This document shows, piece by piece, positions 36,601 through 48,329 of a DNA stretch of 64,000 bases. A program made the position numbers and the translations under genes. The stretch is taken from the NCBI GenBank assembly GCA_034008185.1, contig CM067083.1:121721337-121785336 (forward strand), read 5' to 3'. Numbering within the stretch: the stretch's first letter is position 1; each line of letters opens with the position of its first letter. The DNA comes from Gorsachius magnificus. Taxonomy: Eukaryota; Chordata; Aves; Pelecaniformes; Ardeidae. Under the pieces are notes generated by a model that searched no databases, had not been told where the DNA came from, and was given only the letters and a program-made list of their open reading frames with translations.

Positions 36601-37825
36601 TTTCAGCTAAACGGCTCCTGTCAGAAGGCGATTTTTGGTATAAGGGTATAAATCTTTGACCCACACGGAGTCAAGTAGAGAAAAATCAATGACGATCATT
36701 TTTCTTTCTTTCTTTCTTTTCTTTTTTTTTATTTTTTTATTTCATGTACCAGGAAGGGGAAAAAGAAAGAATCAAATGAGATCTGCAATTAAATATATAT
36801 AGTCCATGAGGAGGTTTACAAAAAGAAATGAGTGAGATGGATAGAAAGAGAAACAGAGCCCATATTGAGCCTGTGCCCTATTTGCTGAATGCAGCCTTTG
36901 TGAGGACTGACAGATCAGGAAAAAAATGGAAGCTGCAGTGCTCTGTTTATCCAAAAATAAAATATTGCATAGGTCAAGCAAGCACAATGAAATCCTCCCT
37001 CCCTTTCGCTGTAGCTCAGCTTTGACCTGAAAAGACAACTCTCTAATGTGCTGAAAGCCTTTCGGGTTCCCATTCCAGGCAGGGACTGACAGTTTTCCTG
37101 AGCTATGCCAGAAATAAGATACATTTACAAAAATTAATCAAGATCCAATTTAACAAGAGCTTGGGCATACGTGTAGCTCCTTTTACCCTTAAAACTAGAC
37201 ACTCACTTATATAGCTTACTAAATTAGTGTGAATTAAAAAAAAAAAGAAAAAAAATAATATCCCAAACTGAGAGAAATCCTGAGGGAGAAACTTTCCAGT
37301 TACATTATAGAGGAATGTACCCCAAATTAATTTGTATCAGTTTTATCCTCTCCCATCCCTTTTATTCTCCTATAAAAATTGGTAAAATTGCTCCTTCAGT
37401 GGTGGCAAGAAAGCCAAACTGAAGTTTAAAGCCACTGACAATCAGTCCTCACTTCCATTAAGGAAGATGTATGTGGATATGTATATTTACTGAAAGATAG
37501 CAAATGTTGGAGGCAAACCAGGCCATTTTTAACTCATAACAAATTCCCAAGTAATTTATAACCTTCTGATGGCAAAAATCACATTGCTGGGGAAAGCTTG
37601 CTGAGACCATCATGCTCATTTCTCTCAGATATGTTTACAGTTATCTTGCCAGAACATATGGCTATTCATTCATTCTTGTCTGATCAAACTCAGCTTCAAT
37701 CTGACCTTCGAAATAACAGACTAATATCCCTTTCATTCAGAACTGAAAACCCCCTGATCTTTCTGAAAACTGTCAAGCAGAGAGAATGCTACCAACAGGT
37801 GAATCTCAAAAGTTTCAGAACTTCT
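33613..37825. other. Unique non-coding stretch
   Basis: No gene recognised. The 110-codon frame at 34592-34924 ends in a Lys/Glu-rich run produced by an A-rich tract. A TTTC/T-rich tract lies at 36699-36743. Near 36545-36600 the words taatagggttacacagattt and acatgatcc faintly resemble an old amniote repeat. Confidence 0.5.
36699..36743. repeat. (TTTC)n / T-rich low-complexity tract
   Basis: Four to five TTTC units followed by T runs broken by A. Confidence 0.85.
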
Positions 37826-38104
37826 GTGTGACAGGACAAGGGGTGATGGTTTTAAACTGAAGCAGGGTAGGTTTAGACTGGATATAAGGACGAAATTCTT
37901 TACAATGAGGGTGGTGAAACACTGGAAGGGGTTGCTCAGAGAGGTGGTGGAGGCCCCATCCCTGGGAACGTTCAAGGCCAGGTTGGACGGGGCTGTGAGC
38001 AACCTGATGTGGTTCAAGGTGTCCCTGCTCCTGCAGGGGGGTTGGGCTGGGTGACCTCTAGGGGTCCCTTCCAACCCAAAACATTCTATGATTTTATGAT
38101 TCTT
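37826..38104 (+). mobile_element. CR1 LINE 3' tail
   Basis: Plus-strand CR1 covering the last codons of ORF2 and the 3' UTR. It runs from gtgacaggacaaggggtgat through ggtttagactggatataagg, ggtggtgaaacactggaagg and cccatccctgggaacgttca to gacctctaggggtccc and attctatgattttatgattc. By eye it differs at about 24 of 270 positions from the copy at 44881-45327, so both belong to the same or sister subfamilies and are fairly young. Confidence 0.93.
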
Positions 38105-40384
38105 TGGGGTAAATGTTCAGAAATACATGATTCATACAAAAATTAGGTACAAAACCACCGGTGAGTTCAGCAGTGCTAATGTATCTATCCGTGTAGGGAC
38201 TCACTGTGGGAAGAGGGACATGGCTGAAATTATCCCAACTATCCAAGCTGTTGCCTTGGATTTGAAAATTGGTCCATGGGGTCATAAAAGGGCCCGTGAT
38301 CCTCACTGGCTTGTTGTATTTGTGTGCTTGCTGTTCTGATTTTGACAAGAAACAAGCATGGAAACATAAAGCACATACAAATAACAAAAATAAATTAATT
38401 TTATTTGCCTTGCATTGTATTTTATTTAAGAATATTGGCAAAAAGGCTGTTCTGTTGAAGCCATTTCTATATTTTTTTTTGGTTTTCTTTGCACCAACTT
38501 TAAAAAGACCGTACATTTGTCTCAGTTCTTCTTTGACTAGGCAAACCTTGAATAACCTCACACAGACTGGAAAAAAACCCCAACACCTTGAAACTAAAAA
38601 TTTCATTAAGAAAAAAAGCCCAATCAGTTCTCGGTATTTTTGGTTCAATAGTTTGGGATTACCCTTTTCTTTCTGGTAATGTGGGTGCATCATCCAATGC
38701 ATGCTATGGCTGCGGGACACATTTGCATATTCTTAATCTGCCAATATTTTACAACACACTGTTGCAATACGGTCAATGCTGCAGCTGGAGTAAAGTTGGA
38801 GAGAAGCTGAGACGTAGCACAACAACTAGAAGAGTGTGTTCAATGCCTCATTTCCCCACATTAGTGTTATGGATCACGATTTAAGAGGGTCATCACCCCT
38901 TCATAGTTGTCCTCCACCCTTCTCTCCCCTCCATTTCTTACCTGTTGTTTGCTCTCTAAAGGATATGGTGACAGCAGCACTGGTAAGAGAAGACCTGCAG
39001 AAGCTGTAAACCATTGAGGAAACTGAAGAATATCAGTTACAAAATCCAGTGCTAGTGGCTTTCTGGGAAAAAGTTTATACTGCCTTGATTTTTCATGTTC
39101 TTCTATTACAGCCAAGGTAATATGTTGACCAAAGGAAAAAAAAAGGGGCAAAGAAAATAGAGAAATAGTGTTAAGAGCAAATCATTATGAGGCATAACTC
39201 CTTATGCTGTCACTGAAATCATACCTATCCACACTATTAAATACTGATAAATACGGATACCTGGATCCAGAGGCAATGACTGAGACACAAAGCTTTTCCA
39301 GCGGGAAGCAAATAGGGACAAAGAAATAAGAGGGGGTGATGGATGCAATGTCAGAGGGGGCAGATGTTTCCGAAGCCTGGCACTGCTTTTTCCTGAGAAA
39401 GCTCCAGGTTTGGGGCTGCAGCTGAAAAACTTGCTCAGAGATTGGAAAGAGTGAAAGACTTGGGTGGTATTGGTGCTGGGCATGGGAGAAACTGGGCTCA
39501 GGGCACACAAACTGCCTTGCTCTATAAATGGCCAAAGTCTGTGCTGAGTAGTGAACACCCAAACACACACCAGTGTTCAAGCACCTTCCCAAGACATACT
39601 TCTGCAATAAATGTAAGAAAGAAAACGAAGAAAAAAACCCAGGGAAACCTAAAAACCTAAAGAACATAAACCCTCAGTTTTTTTTCTCTCCAGAGCGTCC
39701 CAGCTTCCTTCATGTCCAAATTTTCCATTTCTTTGGACAGGAGCTGCCTTTTTCTGCTGCCTCATGCCCTGCATTGTTGTCTTTTAAAAACCATTAACAA
39801 ATCCAGTGACCAAACCACTTATTTAAATGCTCAAATTAATTACCATAAAATATCAGATTAACATCTCTATGGGTGCCTGCTCTTCAGCAGAAAGGATTTT
39901 TCCTCCTTCAGCTTGTGAATAGGAAACTTGCGTCCCACAGCTGTAGCGAATGGCCCAGAGACAACTGCAATGGGGAAAATACAGCATCCTTTGATCCACA
40001 AACACTTAAAATGGGAATAATGTATCTATTTTCTTTTAGTTTTTCCTAAGCTATGTAGACAGAAATTACAAAGAAAAGAAAGCAAAGCAAACAGAACTCA
40101 GTACACGAATAAAAAGACCATTTAATTATTTTTTAAAAAATGGTTAATACTTCATGGGCACAGAAAGATGAACCCTAAGATCCCTCTAACACTTTCAATC
40201 ACCCCAGAAAACAAAATGCAGAGCTGTGCGCCCATGCACAAAGGCTGGAAACATTTTGGATCTGGTCCCGCTCTTAATGACAGGAGTTTCTCTCTTCTGA
40301 CCGCACAGGATGGGGCCCCTTCATTATCTTTCAACCAGCCGATAATTAGCAACTTTCTTAACAATCATGTCAGATGAGCAGCCT
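38105..40384. other. Unique non-coding stretch with long chance frames
   Basis: The longest unexplained frames of the window lie here on the minus strand: 38094-38720 (208 codons; its end overlaps the CR1 tail) and 39185-39667 (160 codons). Neither shows a domain, signal peptide or catalytic motif I can name. Their composition (K/F/L/S-rich) follows local base content. The 136-codon plus frame at 38269-38679 lies opposite the first. I regard all as probably non-coding. Confidence 0.45.
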
Positions 40385-40800
40385 GGGGAAGGGAAAGGAA
40401 TCTATTATGTGGCCGGGGCCTTCTGTCTGCCTGATCTTTTAAGCAGATTGAAGTGGGGCGGCCGTCGTGCACAACCGCCCCAGGTAAGCCGGCGCGGGGC
40501 TCCTGGGGGTTATCAAACCGGCCAGGGCTTTCAGGCAGAGCAAAGCCTTCCGCCGGGAAAGGTCCTCCGAAGTGCTGGCACCGCATCTCCAGGATTATCC
40601 CCACTGCACTAACATATCATCTGGCTTTAAACTTTACCCCCTCTGGCAAAGTATATACTCAAAATGCCGCTCCCCCCGCCTCCTCCCCAGCCCTCCTTAT
40701 CCTTTAGTCCCGTCTTCCCCCCGTTCCCAAGGAGCCACGGGCTGCGGCCGGCACCGCTGCCAAGCACCGGGCTGGATTAGCTGCAAGCCAATAGCTGGGG
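40385..40800 (+). promoter_or_regulatory. CpG-rich block, possible promoter or first exon
   Basis: The only clearly CpG-rich block: about 12 CpG in roughly 150 bp (40441-40590), with more near 40740-40770, in an otherwise CpG-poor window. It contains ccccag|gtaagc at 40476-40487, a consensus 5' splice donor on the plus strand; GGATTA at 40592-40597, 40774-40779 and 40805-40810 (bicoid-class homeodomain core, bound by OTX/PITX/CRX-type factors); and CCAAT at 40788-40792. No frame in it matches a known protein. It may be an unannotated promoter with a first exon, or a GC-rich enhancer. Strand is given by the donor only. Confidence 0.4.
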
Positions 40801-41060
40801 GTCAGGATTAAGAGGCCAGCATGCACTTTAATACAAGCTGCCTATAATTAATGGCATTATTAATAGCTTGACTGAAAAATTCATTAAAAAATCCATTAAA
40901 AATAAATACCCTTTTACAAAAGGCATTGCCTTGGGTAAGAAAAACAGAAAAAAAGATAAAGGAAAATTGATTGGTGGTTTTCAGTTCACAGAAAGACAGA
41001 CCATAGTTCAAGCTGATTAAAATTGAACATTTTAGATTAAGCACCCTTGCCAAAATATTC
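40801..41060. promoter_or_regulatory. TAAT-dense element, candidate enhancer
   Basis: AT-rich segment adjoining the CpG-rich block. ctataattaatggcattatt (40842-40861) continues into taatagc, followed by repeated cattaaaaa words and two gattaa words further on. Homeodomain cores are packed at a density higher than elsewhere in the window, with a gccagcatgc segment before them. The sequence style resembles conserved developmental enhancers; conservation is not testable here. Confidence 0.3.
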
Positions 41061-43740
41061 TCTGTAGTTACCCAATATGAAAATATTATGAGATGTCATG
41101 TTTTACATTTTTTATATGTGAAGGTTTCAGCATAAGACACATCCACCAGGCGAGCGCGCGCCCTCGGATGCGCACACGTGCATGTGCCCACACTCATACT
41201 TGTAGGTAACTTCCTCCTGAGATATTTTTTTCTCCCTCAGGAGCAGCAGGACTCCTGCATCAGAGGTTAACTGGAAACGATAAACTCTGAGACTCCACTG
41301 CAGAGAGTGTTTTCAAATGCTGCCGAGCTCCCCGCCAGCACAGATCTTCACCTCGCTCTTTCCAGGCCTAATTGTTGCATCTAAAGAGAAAAAAAAAAAA
41401 AAAAAAAATCAAACATAAAATGGGTGTCCTCATGATGCAGGCTTCTCTTCCGCTTTCACTTCCCAGTGCTCATCAGCATTTTGAATGTACCGACCAGGGA
41501 AGAAAAAAAGCAGAGAAAACTGATTCTCATTTATATTAAGGCCTCTTGACACCCCTCTGGTTGTACAAAAAGCCATTAGAGTGAGCAAAAGCATCATTTA
41601 TCCCATTTTAAACTCCTCTTTGCACTGCCTGAGTGCTGTAGAGCAGACTCAGACTAAATAAGGGATGGACCCAGAAGGAGCCTTGAACTTTGCTTCCAAA
41701 ATCCTCTTTCTCTGAAAAGAATCTCATAAAGTTATGGGTGAGACTACAAAGTAACAGTAATCCTGCCTTATTTTTCTTACCGCCAGCACTGAAACCTGAA
41801 AATCTGTATATAGTCTGAAGGCAGACACTGATTTTTAATTCAATACATGAAGAACGTGCTTGGACACCAGCATGGACCATTTCTAAACTGCTGGCTTGTC
41901 TGTCCTTTTATACCTGCCTAGTTATTTACTCCATTTAAACCAGCAGGATAATGTGCGAAGGATTATACCAGGCTTAGGGTCCAAATCGTGATAACAGCCC
42001 CCAAAACCAGATGCTGGAGTGGAAAAGAAGCTCTGACAGCATAACCTCCTAATCCCCAAGACCCATAGCTTTGTTTAAAATGGCCAAATCATCACAAGGT
42101 ACAGCAGCATCCCCTTTCCCTCTCCCTAAACAGGAGCTGGTTAGGGATGTAAACCCCAGTTATTCCTTCTTCTGCCAACCTTGCTGATGCTCTCAGCATC
42201 ACTGCTCTGCGGTTGGCATTACCTCTGCCAGCTGATAATGCAAGAAGTTCACTTTTCATCACTGTTACACTGAAGACGCAGAGGATGACTCATGTGTTAG
42301 TGTCTCAGTTGCTGTTGCTATCTGTTGGACATCTAGCGTGGAGTATCGGTGAACTCTTTCACACTTCATCCTAGGAAGGCAGAAATACTACTCCTTGGCT
42401 CCACATTCCTTCTTGGCTCCTTGTGTTGCCAGCTGTTCCGTTTAATGGCCATCAAACTGTTTGTGCCTCTGAATTAAAAATCTCCTGGAGGCTATGTTAG
42501 ATCCCGCCTTTTCTCCTGAGAAACATAGCGATTCTGTGCTCGGATCGCCCTTGCGATATGGCGAAGTGGTGTTCGAGGATGCAGCAGTGGTTTTTGCCCT
42601 TAACTACATGTAACGAGCAGTAAAAATTTCACTCTGGGACTAAAGTTTCCCAGAAGATATTGTAACAGATAAATGTTGTAAGACCCCATAACTGGTCTGC
42701 TGTTTGTTGTGAGTCTCTCCAGTTCTTTGATCAATGCTGTTATTTTACACTGTAAGAGAAATGTGAGAACAGCATGAAGCGGGGACTGGCAAAACCCATG
42801 CCTTCCCCCACCCCTTAATTGTATTTTTAACATTATTACATGCATTAGGTGGAATGTCTCAGAACTGGGTGCTCAGTACCTACGGACACAGCCCTCACCC
42901 CCAAGCAAAAAAAGTTACAACATGGAATACTTTCTATGTTTTCACATGTGTATGTTTTACATGCAACTTTGCAGATTTTCAACCACAAGACTGGTTCATG
43001 ATTTAAAAAGACAGGTGAGGAAACCTACTGAAATATAAATGTTTGATAAGAATGAATCTATTTATTTGAAAAATTCTGCTTTTCAAAATAAAAAATATTC
43101 AATTCAACTTTAAAGTGATCAACATTAAACCTTTTCACTTTCAGTTGTCAATTTTCACTTCATAATTCCTAGTGAACTAAAACAGATTGGGATTTTTTCA
43201 TCTAAGTGTTGGAAACTAAAGTATATTTTAGAATTTTCATCCCCTGCTTTCACCCCCATTTTTAAACACAAAAAGTTTCAACAACCTACCTGTCGGTCAT
43301 CTGCTATCATATTTGGTATCCTTTAACACCTTGGCCTCTCAGGTCATTTAGAAATTGAATTTAACCTGAAGAAGAAATTTTCCTCTGTGCAATAGACCAG
43401 CACAAATCCTGCTCATTCCCAGCAGAAGTTGATCAACCTCATTTTGTTTTCGTAGTACAATCTGTTCTTGGTGAGATACAACCACATCTAGTGGTAGAAA
43501 CCAGCCACCTGCTGAACGGCCATGGCCACGCCTTGCAGTTTTAGGGAAGAAAGAGAATATGGCACTCAGCAAAAGGACAGTGATATTCTGTATCCTGATA
43601 CCTGGCAATGATTCTCCTATCCTTCTAAAAAGGGGTACTGGACATTTATCTAACCCAAAAGGTTGCAAAGGTGATAGTCTGCCTAAAAACTACCCTTCAG
43701 AAATCATAAACTCCTAGGTTATTACCAGCTTATGAAGAAG
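41061..43740. other. Unique non-coding stretch
   Basis: No gene recognised. It contains a small CpG cluster (gcgagcgcgcgccctcggat, 41151-41170), an A20 run (41389-41408) and featureless short frames. The minus frame at 43348-43668 (106 codons) matches nothing I know. Confidence 0.5.
41389..41408. repeat. A20 homopolymer
   Basis: Run of 20 A. No retroposed parent recognised beside it. Confidence 0.9.
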
Positions 43741-43912
43741 AGGAACAGGCTGCCCAGGGGGGTTGTGGAGTCTCCTTCACTGGAGATATTCAAAGCCCGC
43801 CTGGATGAAGTCCTGAGTAACATGCTTTAGGAGAACCTGCTTTAGCAGGGGGGTTGGACTGGATGATCTCCCAAGGTCCCTTCCAACCCTTGCAATTCTG
43901 TGATTCTGTGAA
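43741..43912 (+). mobile_element. CR1 LINE 3' tail
   Basis: Plus-strand CR1 3' end of a different subfamily from the copies at 37.8 and 44.9 kb. It has aggaacaggctgcccagggg, ggttgtggagtctccttcac, tggagatattcaaagccc, ggttggactggatgatctcc and the tail attctgtgattctgtgaa. It carries the same kind of tail as the minus-strand copy at 56.2 kb. Confidence 0.93.
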
Positions 43913-44015
43913 GAGTGTTTCCACTGGGACACGCCTATGCTGATCTTTGCTCCTCTGTCATCCCAGTATCTCTGTGCTTCCACAATCCAGCCGTATTTAA
44001 AACTAGCTCTGGTAC

Positions 44016-44583
44016 TGTCCTGGTTTCAGCTGGGATAGAGTTAATTTCCTTCACAGAAGCTAGCATAGTGCTGTGCTTTGGATTTAGTGCCAGAAGAATG
44101 TTGATGACACGCTGATGTTTTTAGTTGTTGCCAAGTAGTGCTCAGACTGCTCAAGGACTTTTTGAGCTTCTCCTGCTCGGCCAGGTGCATAACAAGCTGG
44201 GAGTACAGCACAGCTAGGACCCAAACTGTCCAAAGAGCTATTCCATACCATAGAACGTCATGCTCAGGGGGTTGGGTTGGTCGGTCGCGGGGAGAGTGAT
44301 CACTGTTCGGGTACTGATCGCTGCTCGGGACGGGCTGGGCATCGGTCGGCGGGTGGTGAGCAATTGCATTGTGCATCATTCGTTTTGTATATTCTGTATA
44401 CTTTGTTATCATTCTCATTATTACTATTATTATTATTTTCTCTTATTAAACTGTCTTTATCTCAGCCCTCGGCTCTAACCTTTTTTCCCTTTCCCGATTC
44501 TCTCCCCCATCCCACTGAGGGAGGGGGGGGAGTGAGCAAGCGGCTGCGTGGTGCTGAGTTGCCAGACGGGTTAAACCACGACA
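44016..44583 (+). mobile_element. Solo LTR of an avian endogenous retrovirus, with perfect TSD
   Basis: 568 bp, plus orientation. It begins tgtcctggtttcagctggga and ends ggttaaaccacgaca (TG...CA). It is flanked by identical ggtac at 44011-44015 and 44584-44588, a perfect 5-bp target duplication, which is the size expected for ERVL (class III) elements. A TATA-like run lies at 44386-44400, ATTAAA poly(A) signal at 44445-44450, and a short T/A trinucleotide tract just before it. The first ~230 bp and last ~130 bp match the LTR at 26053-26639; the middle does not. No internal viral genes are adjacent. The minus-strand frame 44041-44418 is a chance frame inside it. Confidence 0.94.
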
Positions 44584-44880
44584 GGTACCTTCAGATCTTC
44601 TGGGTTTCCCCCATAATCTTTCCTTCATTCTGGCAACCTTATTTTATCAGAGATTAGGAGTGAGATTCATTTGACCAAAGGTAGATGTTCGCAGTTTAAA
44701 TCTCTGTACCAAGATTAGTCACAGAAAGCCCTCTCCACAGTCAAAAGGGGAAAAAATACTTTAGGACTGTGATTTTTGTCATCCTGAAATAGACATCTAA
44801 AATTACCTTTTGAAGGTGGCTACTCCTATTTATTAAATATAGAGAGATTTCAGAGTGATTAGCTCTGATCAGCTATATGT
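44584..44880. other. Short unique spacer
   Basis: About 300 bp between the solo LTR and the next CR1. It starts with the downstream target-site copy ggtac; nothing else is recognised. Confidence 0.6.
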
Positions 44881-45229
44881 AATGATCCGAGGGCTGGAGC
44901 ACCTCTCTTATGAGGCCAGGCTGAGAGAGTTGGGCTTGTTCAGTCTGGAGAAGAGAAGGCTGCGGGGAGACCTGATTGTGGCCTTTCAATACCTAAAGGG
45001 GGCCTATAGGAAAGATGGGGAAAATCTTTTTAGCAGGGCCAGCTGTGACAGGACAAGGGGTAATGGTTTTAAACTAAACCAGGGTAGGTTTAGACTGGAT
45101 ATAAGGAAGAAATTCTTTACAACGAGGGTGGTGAAACACTGGAACGGGTTGCCCAGAGAGGTGGTGGAGGCCCCATCCCTGGAAACATTCAAGGCCAGGT
45201 TGGATGGGGCTCTGAGCAACCTGATCTAG
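44881..45229 (+). pseudogene. CR1 ORF2 C-terminal remnant (RT tail)
   Basis: Open frame (part of 44855-45229) giving residues such as [62 protein letters not shown] and [20 protein letters not shown]. This is the extreme C-terminus of the CR1 endonuclease-reverse transcriptase. The catalytic RT motifs and the whole endonuclease are missing, so it has no activity. The first codons come from flanking DNA. Confidence 0.85.
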
Positions 45230-45327
45230 TTAGTGGTGTCCCTGCTCACTGCAGGGGGGCTGGACTAGATGACCTCTAGGGGTCCCTTCCAACCCAAACC
45301 ATTCTATGATTCTATGATTCTATAATT
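44881..45327 (+). mobile_element. CR1 LINE 3' fragment with open RT tail
   Basis: Plus-strand CR1 of about 447 bp, from aatgatccgagggctggagc to the tail attctatgattctatgattc. It keeps the last ~115 codons of ORF2 and the complete 3' UTR. The near-consensus sequence, perfect tail repeats and unbroken reading frame suggest it is among the youngest copies here. Confidence 0.95.
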
Positions 45328-48300
45328 ATGTAGTGTAATGTTATATAATTACAGAAATTAATCCAACTTTACCTAAAAAAAATTAAATAGGTCCGTATTA
45401 CCAAAATTAATCTGCAGTGTGATTTATGGTAGATTGCATGGAGGAAAATATATAGTTACCATAAATGGCACCTACATACCTACCGTACATTTAGATGGAT
45501 ATTTTTATAAACTATAACAGATCACTGATAGAAATTAAAAGTCATTGGAAGGTTTGCCTTGAAGGTTTGCATTGAGTTTTGTGTTGCGTGACTTGAGATT
45601 TGGGGGGGGTCACACAGGTGCTTGAGTCTAGGCCACTCGTTCTGTTAGTGATACAGTAATCCGCAGCATCCACACAAGAACAGGAGATGTGATGTAGAAT
45701 ATGCTAGGACCTGAATCTGGAAGCCAGGTGGAACAGCCTGGCACTAAAGTGCTGAAGCAATGATGTATAGGCCTAAATATCATAATACAATTTGGATTCA
45801 TGTTAAAAAATTTACTTCTCTGAAAGACGTGAGATTCAGACAATGAAAACGAGTGGACAGAATTCCAAGTTTGGGTAACATATCCAGCATACCCCAGGCT
45901 GTGGATGTCTTAAGAGTGATCATCTCACTGAAGATACTACTAAAAATCCACCTTATTGGCAAAGGGATACATCATATACACAACCTACAGTGAAGCATTC
46001 GCTTCACTGCTGTTAGGGCCTGAGGCCACAATACAATAAAAAGTGTGTAACCGCTAAAAGAGTTAGGTGCAGGAGGTGATTACTACTGACAGTATGGAAA
46101 GCAAATAAAATCTAAGTTTTAAGACAGCTTTTTGAAAAGTATTGAGAAAGGGTCATCTGACATGGCTACTCTCTACTGAAGCAGTTTGAACATGGTGGCC
46201 AGGAAACTTCTCAGGTCTATATCCATAATCTGGGATCTTGAAAATATGTCTTGAAGAGGGAGAAACTTGATCTCCTTTGTTTATCACAAAGGAATTATCT
46301 GATAAGGATCTGTGAGCTCATACAAAGCAAAATGGGCCATGTTTCATCTGCAACCAGGGAGAAGAGCAAAATAAAATTATACCTAAGGGAGGTTGTTACC
46401 TGCAAAGAGTACATAAGGTGGATATTGGCAAAATGAAGCCAATGGGTGGAGCACCTGCTAGACTGAGTTTTGGCTGAAGTTTTACACTTTTACATTTCTT
46501 TAGCAGCCTGTTTCTGGCTAAGTCCCTCTCCAAAGTAGGTAAGGAGAAAGGTCCCTCCGAACAAACTTGGTGCTCATTTCTCTCTCTGATGTTCCAGAGA
46601 AGAAGTACAACTGACAGAAAGAAGCTATAGAAAAGGGACTTACTGTTCAGGTCCATGTCAGAGGAAGAAGTCAGGCTGTGGAGCACAGCTCCTGTTTCTA
46701 GCCCTACAGTACCCCTTGACTACTTCACAAGATACTTCATCCCATGCCTCTACAGAGAGCATCGCCCAGACAAAATGATGTTCCTGTTGCAGAGTCATGC
46801 CTACTTTATGACAGGAGAAATCACTGAAAGAAATTCTGCAGCCTGTATAATGGACAGGATGGTGAAGATCTTGACAGGATGTCTTGTCTCTTCTGACTTT
46901 AAAATTTCCTAAAATCTGGTATTTCACTTCTTGCTCTCTCTGAACAAGGTCTACTGTATATGAACTAAATGGCCTTCGTCCACAAAATGTCAGAATAGAT
47001 TCCAGTCTGGCTGCTTTTCAGGTGATTTTTTTCAAGACTCAATATTATATCCCAAATTAATTTTTTCATTTTTTTAGAAGAAACAAGAAACATATTGACT
47101 GCTGTTAATACTTGTTTTGGCCCAGGAGCATTTCCTTCTTCTTTTTCTGGAGAGTTTATTTTTGTGTACTAAATACATGTGTATATATACCTGAATACAT
47201 TTTAATTCTAAAAATCAAATTGCTTCTGCAAAGTTACATTTTTGGTTACTTTGAAAATATCAAAGTAAAGCATACTCCCACTGTAAGCATTTACTGAATT
47301 ACATGTGTATTCATAAATTGCTTCATTTAACACCAAACAGAATTTTTTCAGATTCTTGATATACACAGAAAGTTCAGTGGATATTGATAGCTTCACTGGA
47401 TGTTGTATGATCAGGAGATTAAAAAAATGCCTTTTAAGCAGTGTTCCTATTATGTACCAATTTATAAAGATTATTTGTCCCAAGCTCTCCACTTAAGCCA
47501 ACTGTGATATGCAAGTCCCTTCCATCATCACCAAGGACCATCCTCAGACTGATGCACTAAATTATTTTAATACTGGAAGCCAAGGTATACTTTGTTTCCA
47601 CTTCCTCCTCCTCCTCTGAGTACTTTTTGTGTCCTGCCCTTACAGGATTCACCCAAGTGTTTGAGAAACACCACACTGAGCACAAGCCCAAGTGTACATC
47701 AACTCCTTTTGACTTCAAGCCTAGAGATTTAATGAATCGGGTGGGGACTCTCACAATGTTACCCACTGGCTAGATAATCCACTTTCGGTTTGCGCACACA
47801 AATTTGATATTTTTCCAAAATCAGATAACATCTCAGAAAGATTTCTTTTATCTTTCGCCTTGTTAAAACAAGATGGCTGGGTGGTAATATTTCCGTTCTC
47901 TCTCAGCCCACAGACTCTGAACAATAACACACTTCACATGGGTTAACTGAACAGAGATAATAGCGCCATAACTGAGCCAAAATTCTGGAAATCCCATAAA
48001 TCACCAAGAGGAACACCAGTTCTTTGAAACTTTTCCTTTGCCAATGCAAGGAATACAAATGCAGTACGTAACCATGAAGAGACTACAGGCAGGGTTTTCT
48101 TTCAGGGAAGTGGTTCTCAACTATTTTTATGATAATCAGCTTTTGTTCTCCAAACAAATAGTATTCCCATGTACTCATATAACATGGGTAAATTCAATAA
48201 CCTGAACCTTAAAATTCCTGAGCTTTAAAATTCCCATTAGCTGGAGCATTCACTGCTTCTAACTGGGAATTTTTTCACAGCTGTATATTTCTCCAGTTAA

Positions 48301-48329
48301 ATACTATTTCAAATCTTCAGCTTCACTTT
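45328..48329. other. Unique non-coding stretch
   Basis: No gene recognised. Short frames on both strands at 46396-46927 overlap each other. Composition is AT-rich and uniform. Confidence 0.5.

Noticed and set aside
37733..38074. 113-codon minus-strand frame
   Set aside because: It is antisense to the CR1 tail at 37826-38104. The similar frame at 45004-45219 is antisense to the other copy.
39185..39667. 160-codon minus frame with a hydrophobic start
   Set aside because: The Phe/Leu-rich start comes from an A-rich stretch on the plus strand; no domain, no splice context and an overlapping second frame.
44041..44418. 125-codon minus-strand frame
   Set aside because: It lies entirely inside the plus-strand solo LTR, which is non-coding, and has no domain.
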